From NCBI GenBank assembly GCA_023459875.1, contig JAEWRY010000008.1, positions 1-64,000 of the forward strand: a stretch of DNA of 64,000 nucleotides, given 5' to 3'. The notes beneath the pieces are model-generated. The model was not told the origin of the DNA. It made no database searches and worked only from the letters and a program-made list of their open reading frames with translations. The translations under genes and the position numbers were made by a program. This DNA is from Bacillota bacterium (lineage in GTDB: Bacteria > Bacillota > Clostridia > Oscillospirales > Oscillospiraceae). Below are positions 32,443-41,799 of the stretch, one piece after another. Position 1 is the stretch's first letter. Each line of letters begins with the position of its first letter.

Positions 32443-32994
32443 ATGGAGCGTTTCCGGATCAAGGCGGACGATACGGTTTTATTGGTAATCGATCTGCAGG
32501 AAAAACTGATGCCCACCATGGACCGTCGGGAAGAGGTATATAAAAACACGGTTTTTCTGCTGAATGTGGCTGCGCAGTATAAGCTTCCGGTGATCGTCAC
32601 CGAGCAGTATCCGCGGGGGCTGGGCCATACGGTCCCCGAAATTGCCGGTGCGCTGCCTGAGGGCAGCGGCCTGGTGGAAAAAGTATTCTTCGACGCCTGC
32701 GGCAGCGGGCTTGCTGACGCGCTTTCGAAAATCGGGCGGAAAACCGTCCTGGTCACCGGCTGCGAAACCCACGTCTGCGTCTATCAGACGGTGCGCAGTC
32801 TGCTGGAACTGGGCTACAGGGTGTTTGTGGCCGGCGACGCGGTCTGCTCCCGTTTTCCTGCCAATTATCAGAGCGGACTGAAGCTCATGGCGGAGATGGG
32901 TGCCGTGGTAATCTCGGCGGAGGGCGCCGCGTTCGACGTCATGCAGATTGCCGGCACGCCGGAATTCAAGGTAATTTCTAACCTGCTCAAGTAA
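32443..32994 (+). CDS. Isochorismatase-family cysteine hydrolase
   Basis: A 183-residue hydrolase with the family triad in place: Asp17 (LLVIDLQEKL), Lys80 (GLVEKVFFDA) and Cys112 (GCETHVCVYQTV). Length and layout match YcaC/nicotinamidase-like members of the isochorismatase family, but the substrate is not determined; there is no siderophore gene nearby. GGGAGG precedes the ATG. It is followed by a strong terminator and is probably a single-gene unit. Confidence 0.88.
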   Translation: MERFRIKADDTVLLVIDLQEKLMPTMDRREEVYKNTVFLLNVAAQYKLPVIVTEQYPRGLGHTVPEIAGALPEGSGLVEKVFFDACGSGLADALSKIGRKTVLVTGCETHVCVYQTVRSLLELGYRVFVAGDAVCSRFPANYQSGLKLMAEMGAVVISAEGAAFDVMQIAGTPEFKVISNLLK

Positions 32995-33008
32995 AAAGGC
33001 CATCTGTC

Positions 33009-33060
33009 GGAAGGACCCGCGAAACCGTATGATTCGGTTTCGCGGATCCTTCCCTTTATT
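33009..33060 (+). terminator. Intrinsic terminator
   Basis: GGAAGGA + CCGCGAAACCG pair with CGGTTTCGCGG + TCCTTCC (33009-33027 with 33035-33053), then CTTTATTT. Confidence 0.85.
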
Positions 33061-33078
33061 TACATTTCATTGTTTGAA

Positions 33079-33106
33079 TTACAAATTCCGGTTTATATGA
33101 TATGAT
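33079..33106 (+). promoter_or_regulatory. Candidate promoter of the DUF805 remnant
   Basis: TTACAA (33079-33084), 16-base spacer, TATGAT (33101-33106), about 55 bases before the ATG. Confidence 0.4.
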
Positions 33107-33160
33107 GCTGTCATAATCAATTGCCTTAACCCCGATAGAAAGAGAGTGTAAGGTGCGATT

Positions 33161-33406
33161 ATGAAATGGTATGTTAAGGTTCTGAAGAACTACGCGAACT
33201 TTTCAGGGAGAGCCCGGCGCACAAAGCTTTGGTGGTTTTTCCTTATAAACTTTGTTTTACTGGGTTATATTGAAGCGCTGCTGTTTAGAAATCACGAGTA
33301 CAGCTTGTTGTTATTAATTTATGAGTTCGCAATCATTGTTCCTTCTTTGAATGTCGAAATCCGCAGACTATCAGGAAACCCGCTTGTCATGACCGGTAAT
33401 TTGTGA
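33161..33406 (+). pseudogene. Truncated DUF805 membrane protein
   Basis: An 81-residue frame starting MKWYVKVLKNYANFSGRARRTKLWWFFLINF, the exact opening of DUF805 family inner-membrane proteins. Two hydrophobic segments follow, then VPSLNVEIRRLS. In the family this point reads VPSL..VRRLHD and continues with one or two more membrane segments (about 110-130 residues in all). Here the sequence becomes unrelated after RRL, so the gene has probably lost its 3' end. Confidence 0.65.
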
Positions 33407-33551
33407 TACGCTCATTTTGCTGTGCAGAAAGCCCGTTGCCGGAATCCTTTTGAAGCCGTGCATGGGCTTTTTCTATCTGCGTTCCATTAAAATATGCGGA
33501 AAGGCCCGTATGGAGACCGCTCTATTTTTCAGAACCGAGGGAATCAGTCAT

Positions 33552-34475
33552 ATGAGTTTGGAAACCGTGTACACCCAGATCCTTGTCCTGTTCCTTGTAA
33601 TACTTACGGGCTATGCCGCGAACAAAGCGGGAATACTCAACGCTGAGGCTAACAGAGCAATTTCCAGGATGATTATAAACGTAACTTTACCGGCGCTGAT
33701 TTTATCGTCCGTTTCGGAAAAGAGCGACTCAATCAGTACCGGCGAGGTTCTTTTCGTTATCGCCCTAGCTTTTGGGACATACCTCATCTACGGCACAGTC
33801 GCTTTTTTCATTCCAAAGCTCCTGCGTGTGCGGGAATGTGACGCCGGCTTATACCGCTTTATGGCCATATTCGGCAACACGGGATTCATTGGTTATCCCG
33901 TCATCACCGCAATCTTCGGCAGCGGCGCGCTGTTCTATGCCGTGATTTTTAACCTGCCGTTTAACCTCCTGGTTTTTTCGGTCGGTGTCTATCTTATTAT
34001 AGGTAAGGAAAAAATGCCTAAGATCAATTGGAAATTGTTCGTTACGCCCGGAATCGTCGCATCGCTCCTCTCAATCGCGCTGCTTTTACTGAACCTTGAC
34101 CTCCCCCTGGTCATAGCCAAGGCCGTAACATTTATCGGGCAGATCACCACCCCGGCCGGCATGCTGATCATCGGTTCCACCCTTGCGCTTATTCCCATCC
34201 GGGAAGCATTTTCCGACGCGAGGATCTACCTGCTCTCGGCAGTAAGGCTTATTCTCATTCCTATTCTGATCTGGCTGATCCTGCATCCGTTTATCGCAAA
34301 TCAAGTACTTTTAGGAACCGCCGTTGTTGTCTCCGCCATGCCTGTGGCGACCAACACAACAATTCTATGTAACGAGTATCACGGCAATATGCAGCTCGCT
34401 TCCAAAGGAGTATTTGTCTCCACCGTCGCTTCCATTGTCACAATCCCTTTCCTCATGAAGCTATTGTTCCTGTGA
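33552..34475 (+). CDS. AEC-family transporter
   Basis: A 307-residue membrane protein of the auxin efflux carrier family, with about 10 helices in two inverted halves. Markers are ILTGYAANKAGILN, MIINVTLPALILSS, FGNTGFIGYPVITAIFG and, in the second half, SAMPVATNTTILCNEY. The ATG at 33552 gives the normal family length; GAGGGA precedes it. Bacterial members include malate or other organic anion carriers (MleP/MdcF), so the substrate is uncertain. Confidence 0.87.
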   Translation: MSLETVYTQILVLFLVILTGYAANKAGILNAEANRAISRMIINVTLPALILSSVSEKSDSISTGEVLFVIALAFGTYLIYGTVAFFIPKLLRVRECDAGLYRFMAIFGNTGFIGYPVITAIFGSGALFYAVIFNLPFNLLVFSVGVYLIIGKEKMPKINWKLFVTPGIVASLLSIALLLLNLDLPLVIAKAVTFIGQITTPAGMLIIGSTLALIPIREAFSDARIYLLSAVRLILIPILIWLILHPFIANQVLLGTAVVVSAMPVATNTTILCNEYHGNMQLASKGVFVSTVASIVTIPFLMKLLFL

Positions 34476-34509
34476 CAGAGCGGAAACCGCAAGCCGCCGG
34501 GTCATAACG

Positions 34510-35166
34510 TTATAGCATAACAAGGCTCAGCATGTTGTTGACCGAGTGAATTATAATACACGCCCAAAGAGAGTCAGTTTTCTTCAGGACAACGCCCTGT
34601 ACCATAGAAAAGAAGAAAATATAGACGGCGGATTTTAATATATGAGGCAAAACAAGCTGGCTCAGGAATCCCCAGCCAATGATATGTACAAGCAGGAAAA
34701 GAGCCGCGCAGATGACATTTGACTTCCGGAACCCGGCTACTTCCGCATATTTTTCCAGGAAAAAGCCCCGGAACAGGATTTCTTCGCTGAACCCCACCAA
34801 GATGACGGATTTCAGCCAGAGCTCCCACCCAATCTTAAGATTGAATGCAACATGCCCTTTTAGCAGGAACGCGGAAATGACGTTCAGGAGGATAAGCCCC
34901 GCTCCCAGGACCGTCCCCCATAAAAAACCCTTTCCCGCTTTTCTCGTCATTTTCAGGTAATCGAATGGGTTTCCATGCGACGCGGCAATGTAGATCAGCA
35001 CCGGAAGGGTCCAAGTGGCAAGTCTGAGCGATATCTGCAGGGAAATGCTGCTCCTCAGATCATATGTATGGGCGTAGGTATACGCGTAAGCGGACTGAAC
35101 CACGAAAAAGCACAACGTGTAGAGAAGCAGAAACCAGGTCTTCCTCGCGTTTTTCAGTTGGGGCAC
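34510..35166 (-). CDS. CPBP-family intramembrane metalloprotease
   Basis: A 218-residue polytopic protein with the catalytic motif set of CAAX/CPBP (Abi) proteases: GFSEEILFRGFFLEK (EExxxR), an H in LLVHIIGWGF and the last HSVNNML. Starts with GTG at 35164-35166, preceded by GGAGG about 9 bases away. No bacteriocin or peptide gene is adjacent, so a role in immunity or peptide maturation is only a possibility. Confidence 0.85.
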   Translation of the reverse strand: MPQLKNARKTWFLLLYTLCFFVVQSAYAYTYAHTYDLRSSISLQISLRLATWTLPVLIYIAASHGNPFDYLKMTRKAGKGFLWGTVLGAGLILLNVISAFLLKGHVAFNLKIGWELWLKSVILVGFSEEILFRGFFLEKYAEVAGFRKSNVICAALFLLVHIIGWGFLSQLVLPHILKSAVYIFFFSMVQGVVLKKTDSLWACIIIHSVNNMLSLVML

Positions 35167-35729
35167 TTGTACTCATCCTCCATTGCCGTGCGGCTGTTTT
35201 TATGGTTACTTTCAGGCAGCGGCCTTTCTTCCATTATATTTTGATCTGTGGCGCGGTACAAGGGATTCTTCAGGTTTCTGTTAATAACATAATATTCGGC
35301 TGTTCTCTCTTCGTGGTTTCGGCCTGGATTCTTCCGCTTTCCTCTTTGCCGGGGTATTCACCGGGATTTACAAAATGTTAACATTGAGGTCAAGAAATGG
35401 ACGTATTTATGCGTTATTCTAAGAATGTCAATAAGAAAGACTTCTTCTCCCTCTTCAATAACACCCTCTCTATTCCCTTCCCCAATTCAAAGGAAAACGC
35501 TCCGGCCTTGCCGGAGCGTTTTTCATGCCCTTTTCTGAACATTCGGCGGGAGCTTCGCGGGGATTCACTCCTCCAAATGCTGAAATAGAATCGGTTCTGA
35601 GAGGCTGCGCAATACGTGGCGGCGGGAAACAATTCCGCGGTCACTTCGTTTCATTCTTTTTCGTCCTGTATGGTGAAAACTCAGCGAGGTTCCCGCATAT
35701 TTCTGGCTAATACGCCGCCCTACCCGTTG
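35167..35729. other. Gene-free spacer
   Basis: I see no credible gene. It contains the palindrome AATGTTAACATT at 35374-35385 and the hairpin terminator at 35496-35523. A fragment at about 35672-35695 (GGTGAAAACTCAGCGAGG) resembles 10715-10735. Possible short frames cross the terminator and lack ribosome sites. Confidence 0.5.
35496..35523. terminator. Intrinsic hairpin terminator
   Basis: AACGCTCCGG (35496-35505) pairs with CCGGAGCGTT (35511-35520), loop CCTTG, followed by TTT on the plus strand and TTTTC on the minus. Confidence 0.7.
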
Positions 35730-35758
35730 TTGCATTCACTTTGAGGAAGGGGTATAAT
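35730..35758 (+). promoter_or_regulatory. Promoter of nadE
   Basis: TTGCAT (35730-35735), 17-base spacer, TATAAT (35753-35758), 39 bases before the ATG. Confidence 0.75.
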
Positions 35759-35796
35759 AGTTCAATACTCCATGCCAAAGGAGGTTTTTTGTTTTT

Positions 35797-37710
35797 ATGA
35801 AAGACGGCTTTGTCAAGGTCGCGGCTGGCACCCCCAGAATCAGGGTGGCCGACTGCCGTTATAACGCCGAGCAGTGCTTCACCCTCATGCGGGAGGCATA
35901 CCGCCAGGGCGTGCGGGTGCTTACCCTTCCCGAACTGTGCCTTACGGGCTACACCTGCGGGGACCTGTTCCTGCAGCCCATTCTGCAGTCGGGGGCAGAA
36001 GAGGCTCTGGCCACCGTCCTGGAGGCTACCCGCTCCCTGGATATGGTAACCGCCATCGGCCTGCCGGTGCGCAGGGGCGGCAAGCTCTATAACTGCGCCG
36101 CCGTAATCCACGAGGGCAGGATTTTAGGCGTCGTCCCCAAGACCTACCTGCCGACCTACGGGGAATTTTACGAGAGGCGCTGGTTTGAGCCGGGCTCTCC
36201 GTCTCTCGGCTCGGTTACCCTCTGTTCTCAGACGGCGGTGTTTGGAAACGGTTTGCTCTTCCCATGCGAGAGCATGCCCGATCTGGTTCTGGGCGTGGAA
36301 ATCTGCGAGGACCTCTGGACGGCGAATCCCCTTTCCGTTCTGATGGCGGAGCAGGGCGCCACGCTGCTTTTAAATCTCTCCGCCAGCGACGAGCTGGTGG
36401 GCAAGGACAGCTACCGCCGGAACCTCGTCGCCGGGCAGTCGGCGCGGCTGGTCTGCGGTTACGTCTACGCCGACGCGGGCGAAGGAGAATCCACCACCGA
36501 TCTGGTCTTTGCCGGCCACAACCTCATCGCCGAAAACGGGTCAATTTTAGCGGAACGCCGCTTTGCCACCGGGCTTACGGTATCCGAGGTGGACGTTTCC
36601 AAGCTCTGTTACGAGCGCCGGCGCATGAATACCTTCCCCAGCGCTCCCAGAACTTCTGTGGCAGGCTCCTTTTCCCTCGCGTCCGCCACCGTTCCCCTAA
36701 CCCGCTATGTCTCCCCTACTCCCTTCGTCCCCGAGGACGAGGGGGAGCGCGCCGACCGGTGTGAGGAAATTCTGCTCATCGCGGCCATGGGCCTCAAAAA
36801 ACGGCTGGAACACACGGGGGCCAAGGCAGCCGTGGTGGGCCTCTCCGGCGGGCTGGACTCAACGCTCGCGGTACTCATCACCATGCTGGCCATGAAGCTG
36901 ACGGGCCGCCCTCCCGAGGATGTCATCGCCGTCACCATGCCCGCCTTCGGCACCACCGACCGGACTCGAGACAACGCGGTGGAGCTGGCCATGCGTTTGG
37001 GCGCGACGCTGCGGCGCATCGATATCTCCAAAGCTGTGAAGGTTCACTTTGCCGACATCGGACAGACCATGGACAATTTGGACACCACCTATGAGAACGG
37101 ACAGGCGAGAGAACGCACCCAGGTGCTCATGGATATCGCCAATCAGGCGGGCGGTCTTGTGGTGGGCACCGGAGACCTCTCGGAGCTGGCCCTGGGCTGG
37201 GCCACCTATAACGGCGACCATATGTCCATGTACGGGGTAAACGCCTCCATTCCTAAGACTCTGGTGCGCCACCTGGTCAGCTATGTCTGCCGCGACAAGC
37301 AGGAGGAGGATGAAAAGCTCTCCCTGGTTTTGTCGGATATTCTGGATACCCCTGTCTCCCCCGAGCTTCTCCCCGCCGTGGAGGGCAAGATCTCTCAGAA
37401 AACCGAGGATCTGGTGGGTCCCTACGAGCTGCACGACTTCTTTCTCTATTATGGCATCCGGTGGGCTTTCCCGCCCCGGAAGGTGCTGCGCCTGTGTGAG
37501 CACGCCTTCGCCGGGCGGTACGACCGGCCGGTTATCCTCAAGTGGGAGCGGGTTTTTTACCGCCGGTTCTTCGCCCAGCAGTTCAAGCGCTCCTGCCTGC
37601 CAGACGGCCCCAAGGTGGGCTCGGTCACCCTCTCCCCCCGGGGCGACTGGCGTATGCCGTCGGACGCAGAGGCCGCCCTGTGGCTTTCGGAGCTGGAGGG
37701 GCTGGATTAA
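35797..37710 (+). CDS. nadE: Glutamine-dependent NAD+ synthetase
   Basis: A 637-residue two-domain enzyme. Residues about 1-275 are a nitrilase-fold glutaminase (TLPELCLTGYTCGD, PKTYLPTYGEFYERRWF, catalytic Cys170 in VEICEDLW). Residues from about 330 are the ATP-dependent synthetase with P-loop SGGLDSTLAV near residue 350 and GTGDLSELALGW. It amidates deamido-NAD in the last step of NAD synthesis, using ammonia channelled from glutamine. ATG at 35797 follows AAAGGAGG by 12 bases, slightly long. Followed 33 bases later by the chromate-transporter-like pair. Confidence 0.95.
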   Translation: MKDGFVKVAAGTPRIRVADCRYNAEQCFTLMREAYRQGVRVLTLPELCLTGYTCGDLFLQPILQSGAEEALATVLEATRSLDMVTAIGLPVRRGGKLYNCAAVIHEGRILGVVPKTYLPTYGEFYERRWFEPGSPSLGSVTLCSQTAVFGNGLLFPCESMPDLVLGVEICEDLWTANPLSVLMAEQGATLLLNLSASDELVGKDSYRRNLVAGQSARLVCGYVYADAGEGESTTDLVFAGHNLIAENGSILAERRFATGLTVSEVDVSKLCYERRRMNTFPSAPRTSVAGSFSLASATVPLTRYVSPTPFVPEDEGERADRCEEILLIAAMGLKKRLEHTGAKAAVVGLSGGLDSTLAVLITMLAMKLTGRPPEDVIAVTMPAFGTTDRTRDNAVELAMRLGATLRRIDISKAVKVHFADIGQTMDNLDTTYENGQARERTQVLMDIANQAGGLVVGTGDLSELALGWATYNGDHMSMYGVNASIPKTLVRHLVSYVCRDKQEEDEKLSLVLSDILDTPVSPELLPAVEGKISQKTEDLVGPYELHDFFLYYGIRWAFPPRKVLRLCEHAFAGRYDRPVILKWERVFYRRFFAQQFKRSCLPDGPKVGSVTLSPRGDWRMPSDAEAALWLSELEGLD

Positions 37711-37743
37711 GCAATCCAAATTCTTTGTGTCAGGAAACTTACT

Positions 37744-38286
37744 ATGAACATCTACTTCGATCTCTTTATTACCTTCGCGAAAATCGGCGTTGTGACCTTC
37801 GGCGGCGGCCTTGCCATGCTCCCCATTTTGCAGCGGGAGCTTGTTGAAAAAAAGGGCTGGACCACGGACGAGGATCTGACCGACTATTATGCCGTCGGTC
37901 AGTGTACCCCCGGCATCATCGCCGTCAATACCGCCACCTTTGTTGGTTACAAGAAAGGCGGCAACTGGGGCGGCATCATCGCGACTCTGGGCATTGTCTT
38001 CCCGTCCATTGTGATCATTACCCTCATTGTCACCTTCCTGCGGGAGTTTGCCGATATTCCCGCGGTCGTCCACGCCTTCGGGGGTATCCGGGCCTGCGTG
38101 TGCGCCCTGGTGCTCGGCAGCGTTCTCCGGCTGCTCAAAACCTCGGCGGTGGATGTGCCCAGCGCCCTCATCTTCGCCGTGGTGCTGGTGCTTGCCGCGG
38201 GGTTCGGACTCTCCCCGGTGCTGCTCGTCATTATAGCCGGCATCTGCGGACTGTCCGTGCGTAAAATGCGGGGGTGGCAGAAATGA
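37744..38286 (+). CDS. Chromate-transporter family protein, first half
   Basis: A 180-residue membrane protein equal to the N-terminal half of ChrA: FAKIGVVTFGGGLAMLPILQREL and VGQCTPGIIAVNTATFVGY are the CHR-domain motifs. Single-domain chromate-transporter homologues work as heteromeric pairs; the second half is the next gene, overlapping by four bases. True chromate export is unproven; the physiological substrate of such pairs in anaerobes is unknown. Confidence 0.85.
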   Translation: MNIYFDLFITFAKIGVVTFGGGLAMLPILQRELVEKKGWTTDEDLTDYYAVGQCTPGIIAVNTATFVGYKKGGNWGGIIATLGIVFPSIVIITLIVTFLREFADIPAVVHAFGGIRACVCALVLGSVLRLLKTSAVDVPSALIFAVVLVLAAGFGLSPVLLVIIAGICGLSVRKMRGWQK

Positions 38287-38855
38287 TCTTTTTGCGCCTC
38301 TTTTATGAATTCGCCCGGATCGGCCTCTTTTCCGTGGGCGGGGGCCTTGCCACCATTCCTTTCCTGCAGGACCTGGGACAGCGCTCCGGCTGGTTCACCC
38401 AGGCTGAACTCACCAACATGATCGCGGTCTCCGAGTCCACCCCCGGTCCCATGGGAGTCAATATGGCCAGCTACGTGGGCTTCACCCAGGCGGGAATTTT
38501 GGGCAGCGTCATCGCCACGCTGGGCCTCGTGTTCCCGTCCATTGTCGTCATCCTCATCATTGCGCGCATTTTGCAGAAATTCCGGAAGAGCAGGATAGTG
38601 GATGGGCTTTTCTACGGGCTGCGTCCCGCCTCCACCGGCCTCATAGCCTCGGCCGCGCTTTCCATCGTGATGGTTTCTCTTTTTTCTTTGGATGCGTTCG
38701 CCGCGAGCGGCTCCCTCGCCTCGCTGTTCCGGCTACCCGCTGTGATTCTGTTCCTCGCCGTATTTATCTGCATGAAATTTACTCCCCTCAAGAAACTTCA
38801 TCCCGTACTTTTTATCGCCGCCTCCGCCGTCGTAGGCATTATCTTTCAAATGTAA
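38283..38855 (+). CDS. Chromate-transporter family protein, second half
   Basis: A 190-residue partner with FYEFARIGLFSVGGGLATIPFLQDL and VSESTPGPMGVNMASYVGF, the CHR motifs in the other half of ChrA. The ATG at 38283 overlaps the preceding TGA (ATGA), which is a cleaner start than the GTG at 38274. Both halves have about five hydrophobic segments with opposite predicted topology, as expected for a split dimer. Confidence 0.85.
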   Translation: MIFLRLFYEFARIGLFSVGGGLATIPFLQDLGQRSGWFTQAELTNMIAVSESTPGPMGVNMASYVGFTQAGILGSVIATLGLVFPSIVVILIIARILQKFRKSRIVDGLFYGLRPASTGLIASAALSIVMVSLFSLDAFAASGSLASLFRLPAVILFLAVFICMKFTPLKKLHPVLFIAASAVVGIIFQM

Positions 38856-38859
38856 AAAG

Positions 38860-38897
38860 AAAGATCCCTCCCGGTTATCTGCCGGGAGGGATCTTTT
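38860..38897. terminator. Bidirectional terminator
   Basis: AAAGATCCCTCCCGG (38860-38874) pairs with CCGGGAGGGATCTTT (38882-38896). It lies between converging genes, with T-runs on both strands. Confidence 0.85.
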
Positions 38898-38937
38898 CAT
38901 TTAGACGGCCAAACAGGGTTTCAGGCGCTCATCTTTG

Positions 38938-40353
38938 TCATTTTTCACCGCAGAGTTCGGTAATGGCAAGGGCAAAGATTTTCGCGGAGGTAACGAGATC
39001 GGCAATCGGCATGCACTCGTTTGCCGCGTGGAGGTTGGGTTCAAACCCCGGCATCGTGCAGCCGAACGCGACGCCGCCGGGGATGTCGTGGACATAGGAT
39101 CCCCCGCCTATAGCGATGCAGCCGCCCTTGTTGCCGGTATAGGTTTCATAGCAGCGGAGCAGGGTCTTCACAAATTCGGAATCGGCCGGCGTGTGATGGG
39201 GCAGGGACATTTTATCATAGCCCGTAACGGCAAATCCGTAACCGCCAAGTGCCTTTTCCGCGGGCAGACGGCAGTTTTGTTCGGTGGCACAAAGCGCCGT
39301 CCGGCTGTCGAACCGCCCCGTCAGCCGGGTCTCGGTCATTGTGAGCATGGTGAAAGCCACCGTAAGGGGACCGGAGAGATCGTCGCTCTGTGCAATGCCC
39401 AGGGCATTGCCCTCATTGTCCCCGTAGGGGAACAGCGCATGAAGGGCCCGGACGGCCTGCGTGCTGCCGCAGTCGGCGAGCGGCAGGGCCGAGAGCAGCT
39501 CCAGCAGCGCGGTGAGGGCGTTGTTGGCCTTCCGCGGCTCGGCGGCGTGGCCGCCCGAGCTCTCGCAGAGGATACGGGTTCCGTCCGCTTCTTCCCTGAG
39601 GGAGACGGAAGCTCCCGTCTGCGCCGCCGCCTTGGCGCGGAAAGGTTCCAGCTGCCCAAGGCCCAGGCCTGTTACGACCGCTTCCGCCTTTGATGGGATC
39701 ACGTTGAAGCGGAAACCGCCCTGAAGAGAACTGACCCGGGGGCTGGCATCACTCTTCTCCCAGCTCTTTGTAAACTCCGGCTGATAATGGCCCTTTTCTA
39801 TATTGATGACGGGGAAATCGGCGTCCGGGGAAAAGGCATAGGGGGCGTAAGGGCGCCTGCTGTAATAGTAGGCCATGTCGGAAGAACCGTTCTCCTCGTT
39901 GGTACCCATCAGGACACGCGCGTTGGCTCTGAGCGGAATCCCCAGTTCCTTCACCGCCCGGAGGGCAAAAAGGGCCGCGACAAGGGGGCCCTTATCGTCA
40001 TTGACACCGCGGCCGTAGAGAACCCCGTCCACAACCTTGGGCTCGAAGGGGCGGGTAACCGTCCAGCCGCCTCCCTCGCCCACCACGTCCAGATGGACGG
40101 GAATGTGAAGGGCCGTCTCCTTCCGGCTGATATCGGCGGCACCCACGTAACCGTCGATATTCTCGGTTTCAAATCCCCACTCACAGGCCAGCGCGAGGGC
40201 TTCCTTCAGCGCTTCGGCGGGGCCGGGGCCGAAGGGCGCGCCGGGCTCCGCCTCTCCCGCCACGCTCCGGATGGCCACGAGGCGGGATATGGCCCTTACG
40301 AACTCGTCCTCTCTGCCGCAGAAATAAGCGTCGATCTTATCCTTATTTGTCAT
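38938..40353 (-). CDS. Sapep/PepV-type metallo-dipeptidase (M20)
   Basis: A 471-residue M20 metallopeptidase of the PepV/Sapep branch. Metal and catalytic residues are visible: His87 and Asp89 (PVHLDVVGEGGGW), Asp119/Asp120 (YGRGVNDDKGP) and Glu153/Glu154 (GTNEENGSSD). It likely hydrolyses dipeptides in the cytoplasm. The ATG follows AGGAGGAG. It overlaps the end of the upstream regulator gene by 11 bases, which suggests a shared transcript and regulation by that protein. Confidence 0.9.
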   Translation of the reverse strand: MTNKDKIDAYFCGREDEFVRAISRLVAIRSVAGEAEPGAPFGPGPAEALKEALALACEWGFETENIDGYVGAADISRKETALHIPVHLDVVGEGGGWTVTRPFEPKVVDGVLYGRGVNDDKGPLVAALFALRAVKELGIPLRANARVLMGTNEENGSSDMAYYYSRRPYAPYAFSPDADFPVINIEKGHYQPEFTKSWEKSDASPRVSSLQGGFRFNVIPSKAEAVVTGLGLGQLEPFRAKAAAQTGASVSLREEADGTRILCESSGGHAAEPRKANNALTALLELLSALPLADCGSTQAVRALHALFPYGDNEGNALGIAQSDDLSGPLTVAFTMLTMTETRLTGRFDSRTALCATEQNCRLPAEKALGGYGFAVTGYDKMSLPHHTPADSEFVKTLLRCYETYTGNKGGCIAIGGGSYVHDIPGGVAFGCTMPGFEPNLHAANECMPIADLVTSAKIFALAITELCGEK

Positions 40354-40990
40354 TTTGTGTCTCCTCCTGCCGATCGCTCAGCTCACCCAGATATTTATAA
40401 ATTGTATAGCGGGACACGTGCAGACGGCCCGCGATAAAAGGCACCGATTTCCGATAGGAAAATGCGTTCTTTTGCTTTAAAAGGGACACCAGTTTCAGCC
40501 GGTCGGCCTTGTTCTGGCTCTGCAGCGGCTTTCCCATTTCGTCAATGCACTCGTCCAGGAGCGCGGCAAGGCCAGGATCCTCCCCCTGCCAGAGGGCGCT
40601 CTGCAGATCGGACTCGGCGCTCACCAGATCAGAAAGCACCCGGTTGGCATACATGAGCGACGTAAAGTCGAAATTGATGCCCAAGGCCAGGTTGTAGCCG
40701 TCGCCGATCAGATGGAAGGTGGAACTCTTGATCTGCTGCCCCGTAGGGCTGATGGCATAGAGATTGACCTGATCGGTCACCGCAGCTTCGGGGTCCAGCT
40801 CTCTGGCGGTGCCCAGGATATCCAGCGTGGAGCCAACGCTGCGTCCCGAGACATGGCTGTTGTAGATGGACAAAATAGGGTGATTGAGCACTCCCATGTC
40901 GTGAACCAGCGTTTCGCAGGAGGAGCCGAACATCTCGGCGATCCCGCGCGCTGTGCGGTCCAGAAATTCAAAGGCTTCCTCACGGGTCAT
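40343..40990 (-). CDS. YheO-type PAS / HTH regulator
   Basis: A 215-residue regulator of the YheO group. The N-terminal PAS-like part carries SSCETLVHDM, NHPILSIYNSHVSGRSVG and YAISPTGQQIKSSTFHLIGDG. The C-terminal helix-turn-helix is VPFIAGRLHVSRYTIYKYL. Ribosome site GGAGGG. It precedes and overlaps the dipeptidase gene, so it may respond to an amino acid or peptide-related ligand (inference). Confidence 0.85.
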   Translation of the reverse strand: MTREEAFEFLDRTARGIAEMFGSSCETLVHDMGVLNHPILSIYNSHVSGRSVGSTLDILGTARELDPEAAVTDQVNLYAISPTGQQIKSSTFHLIGDGYNLALGINFDFTSLMYANRVLSDLVSAESDLQSALWQGEDPGLAALLDECIDEMGKPLQSQNKADRLKLVSLLKQKNAFSYRKSVPFIAGRLHVSRYTIYKYLGELSDRQEETQNDK

Positions 40991-41055
40991 ATCAGCATCC
41001 CTCCGATTCTGAATATTTTATCGCTCCGTCCTTGAAAATACAAGAGGCCGGGCAG

Positions 41056-41088
41056 GAAAAAGGCGCCCGCTCCTTGAGGGGCGCCCTT
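41056..41088 (-). terminator. Terminator of the aldolase gene
   Basis: On the minus strand, AAGGGCGCCC and GGGCGCCTT form a stem with one bulged G, followed by TTTT. It lies 50 bases after the aldolase stop. Confidence 0.6.
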
Positions 41089-41137
41089 CCATAGCTCTCC
41101 GGCGGATCACCTTTCCGGTTCCTCCGGAAAATGAAAT

Positions 41138-41758
41138 TCATCTCAGTTCCGCGGCCTCTTCGGAAGTAAGGGGGACTCCTCCCCCAAGCAGGCGGGTGTT
41201 CAGGTGAATCTGCGCCGTGTGCTCCAGCGTTTCCATCCGCAGATAAGCCTCCTCCAGACCGCCTCCCAGCGTGACCGCCCCGTGGTTTGCGAGCAGGACG
41301 CCGTTATACTTCGCAAGAAGCGGCGCCGCCGCCAGCGCAAGGGCCTGGGTGCCGGTGCGGGCGTAGGGCGCGCAGGGGATGGGACCCAGGCTCATCAGCG
41401 TTTCTCCCAGAATGGGAACGTCGATGGGGAGCCGCGCGCAGGCAAAGGCCGTGGCGTAAGGCGGATGGGCGTGGCACACGCCGTTTATCTCCCCGCGCAG
41501 CTCGTAGCACCTCAGGTGGAGGAGCAGCTCGGAGGAGGGGACCCATGGGCTGCCCGGATCCAAAGGTTCGCCCGAGGCGTCCAGCAGGAGGATCATATCA
41601 GGCGTCATAAACCCTTTCGATACCCTCGAGGGAGTCACCAAGAGCTGGCCGCTCTCCACACGCATGCTGAGGTTCCCGTCGTTGGCGGCCACCCAGCCTT
41701 TTTCCCACATCCGCCTGCCCAGCTCACAGAAGAGCCTGCGCTCCGGCATATATTTCAT
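41138..41758 (-). CDS. Class II aldolase/adducin-family protein
   Basis: A 206-residue zinc-dependent class II aldolase like L-fuculose-1-phosphate or rhamnulose-phosphate aldolases. Zinc histidines are in GVCHAHPPYATAF and LANHGAVTLGG; NDGNLSMR and VTPSRVSKGF bind phosphate. Ribosome site AGGAAGG. No sugar kinase or isomerase is adjacent, so the substrate is not resolved. Isolated by a terminator on its 3' side. Confidence 0.87.
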   Translation of the reverse strand: MKYMPERRLFCELGRRMWEKGWVAANDGNLSMRVESGQLLVTPSRVSKGFMTPDMILLLDASGEPLDPGSPWVPSSELLLHLRCYELRGEINGVCHAHPPYATAFACARLPIDVPILGETLMSLGPIPCAPYARTGTQALALAAAPLLAKYNGVLLANHGAVTLGGGLEEAYLRMETLEHTAQIHLNTRLLGGGVPLTSEEAAELR

Positions 41759-41799
41759 AATGCACCTTCCTGGTTACCGCCGCGATTTGCTAAACGGCT

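Noticed and set aside
35397..35588. A 63-codon frame before nadE
   Set aside because: It crosses an intrinsic terminator and lacks a ribosome site.
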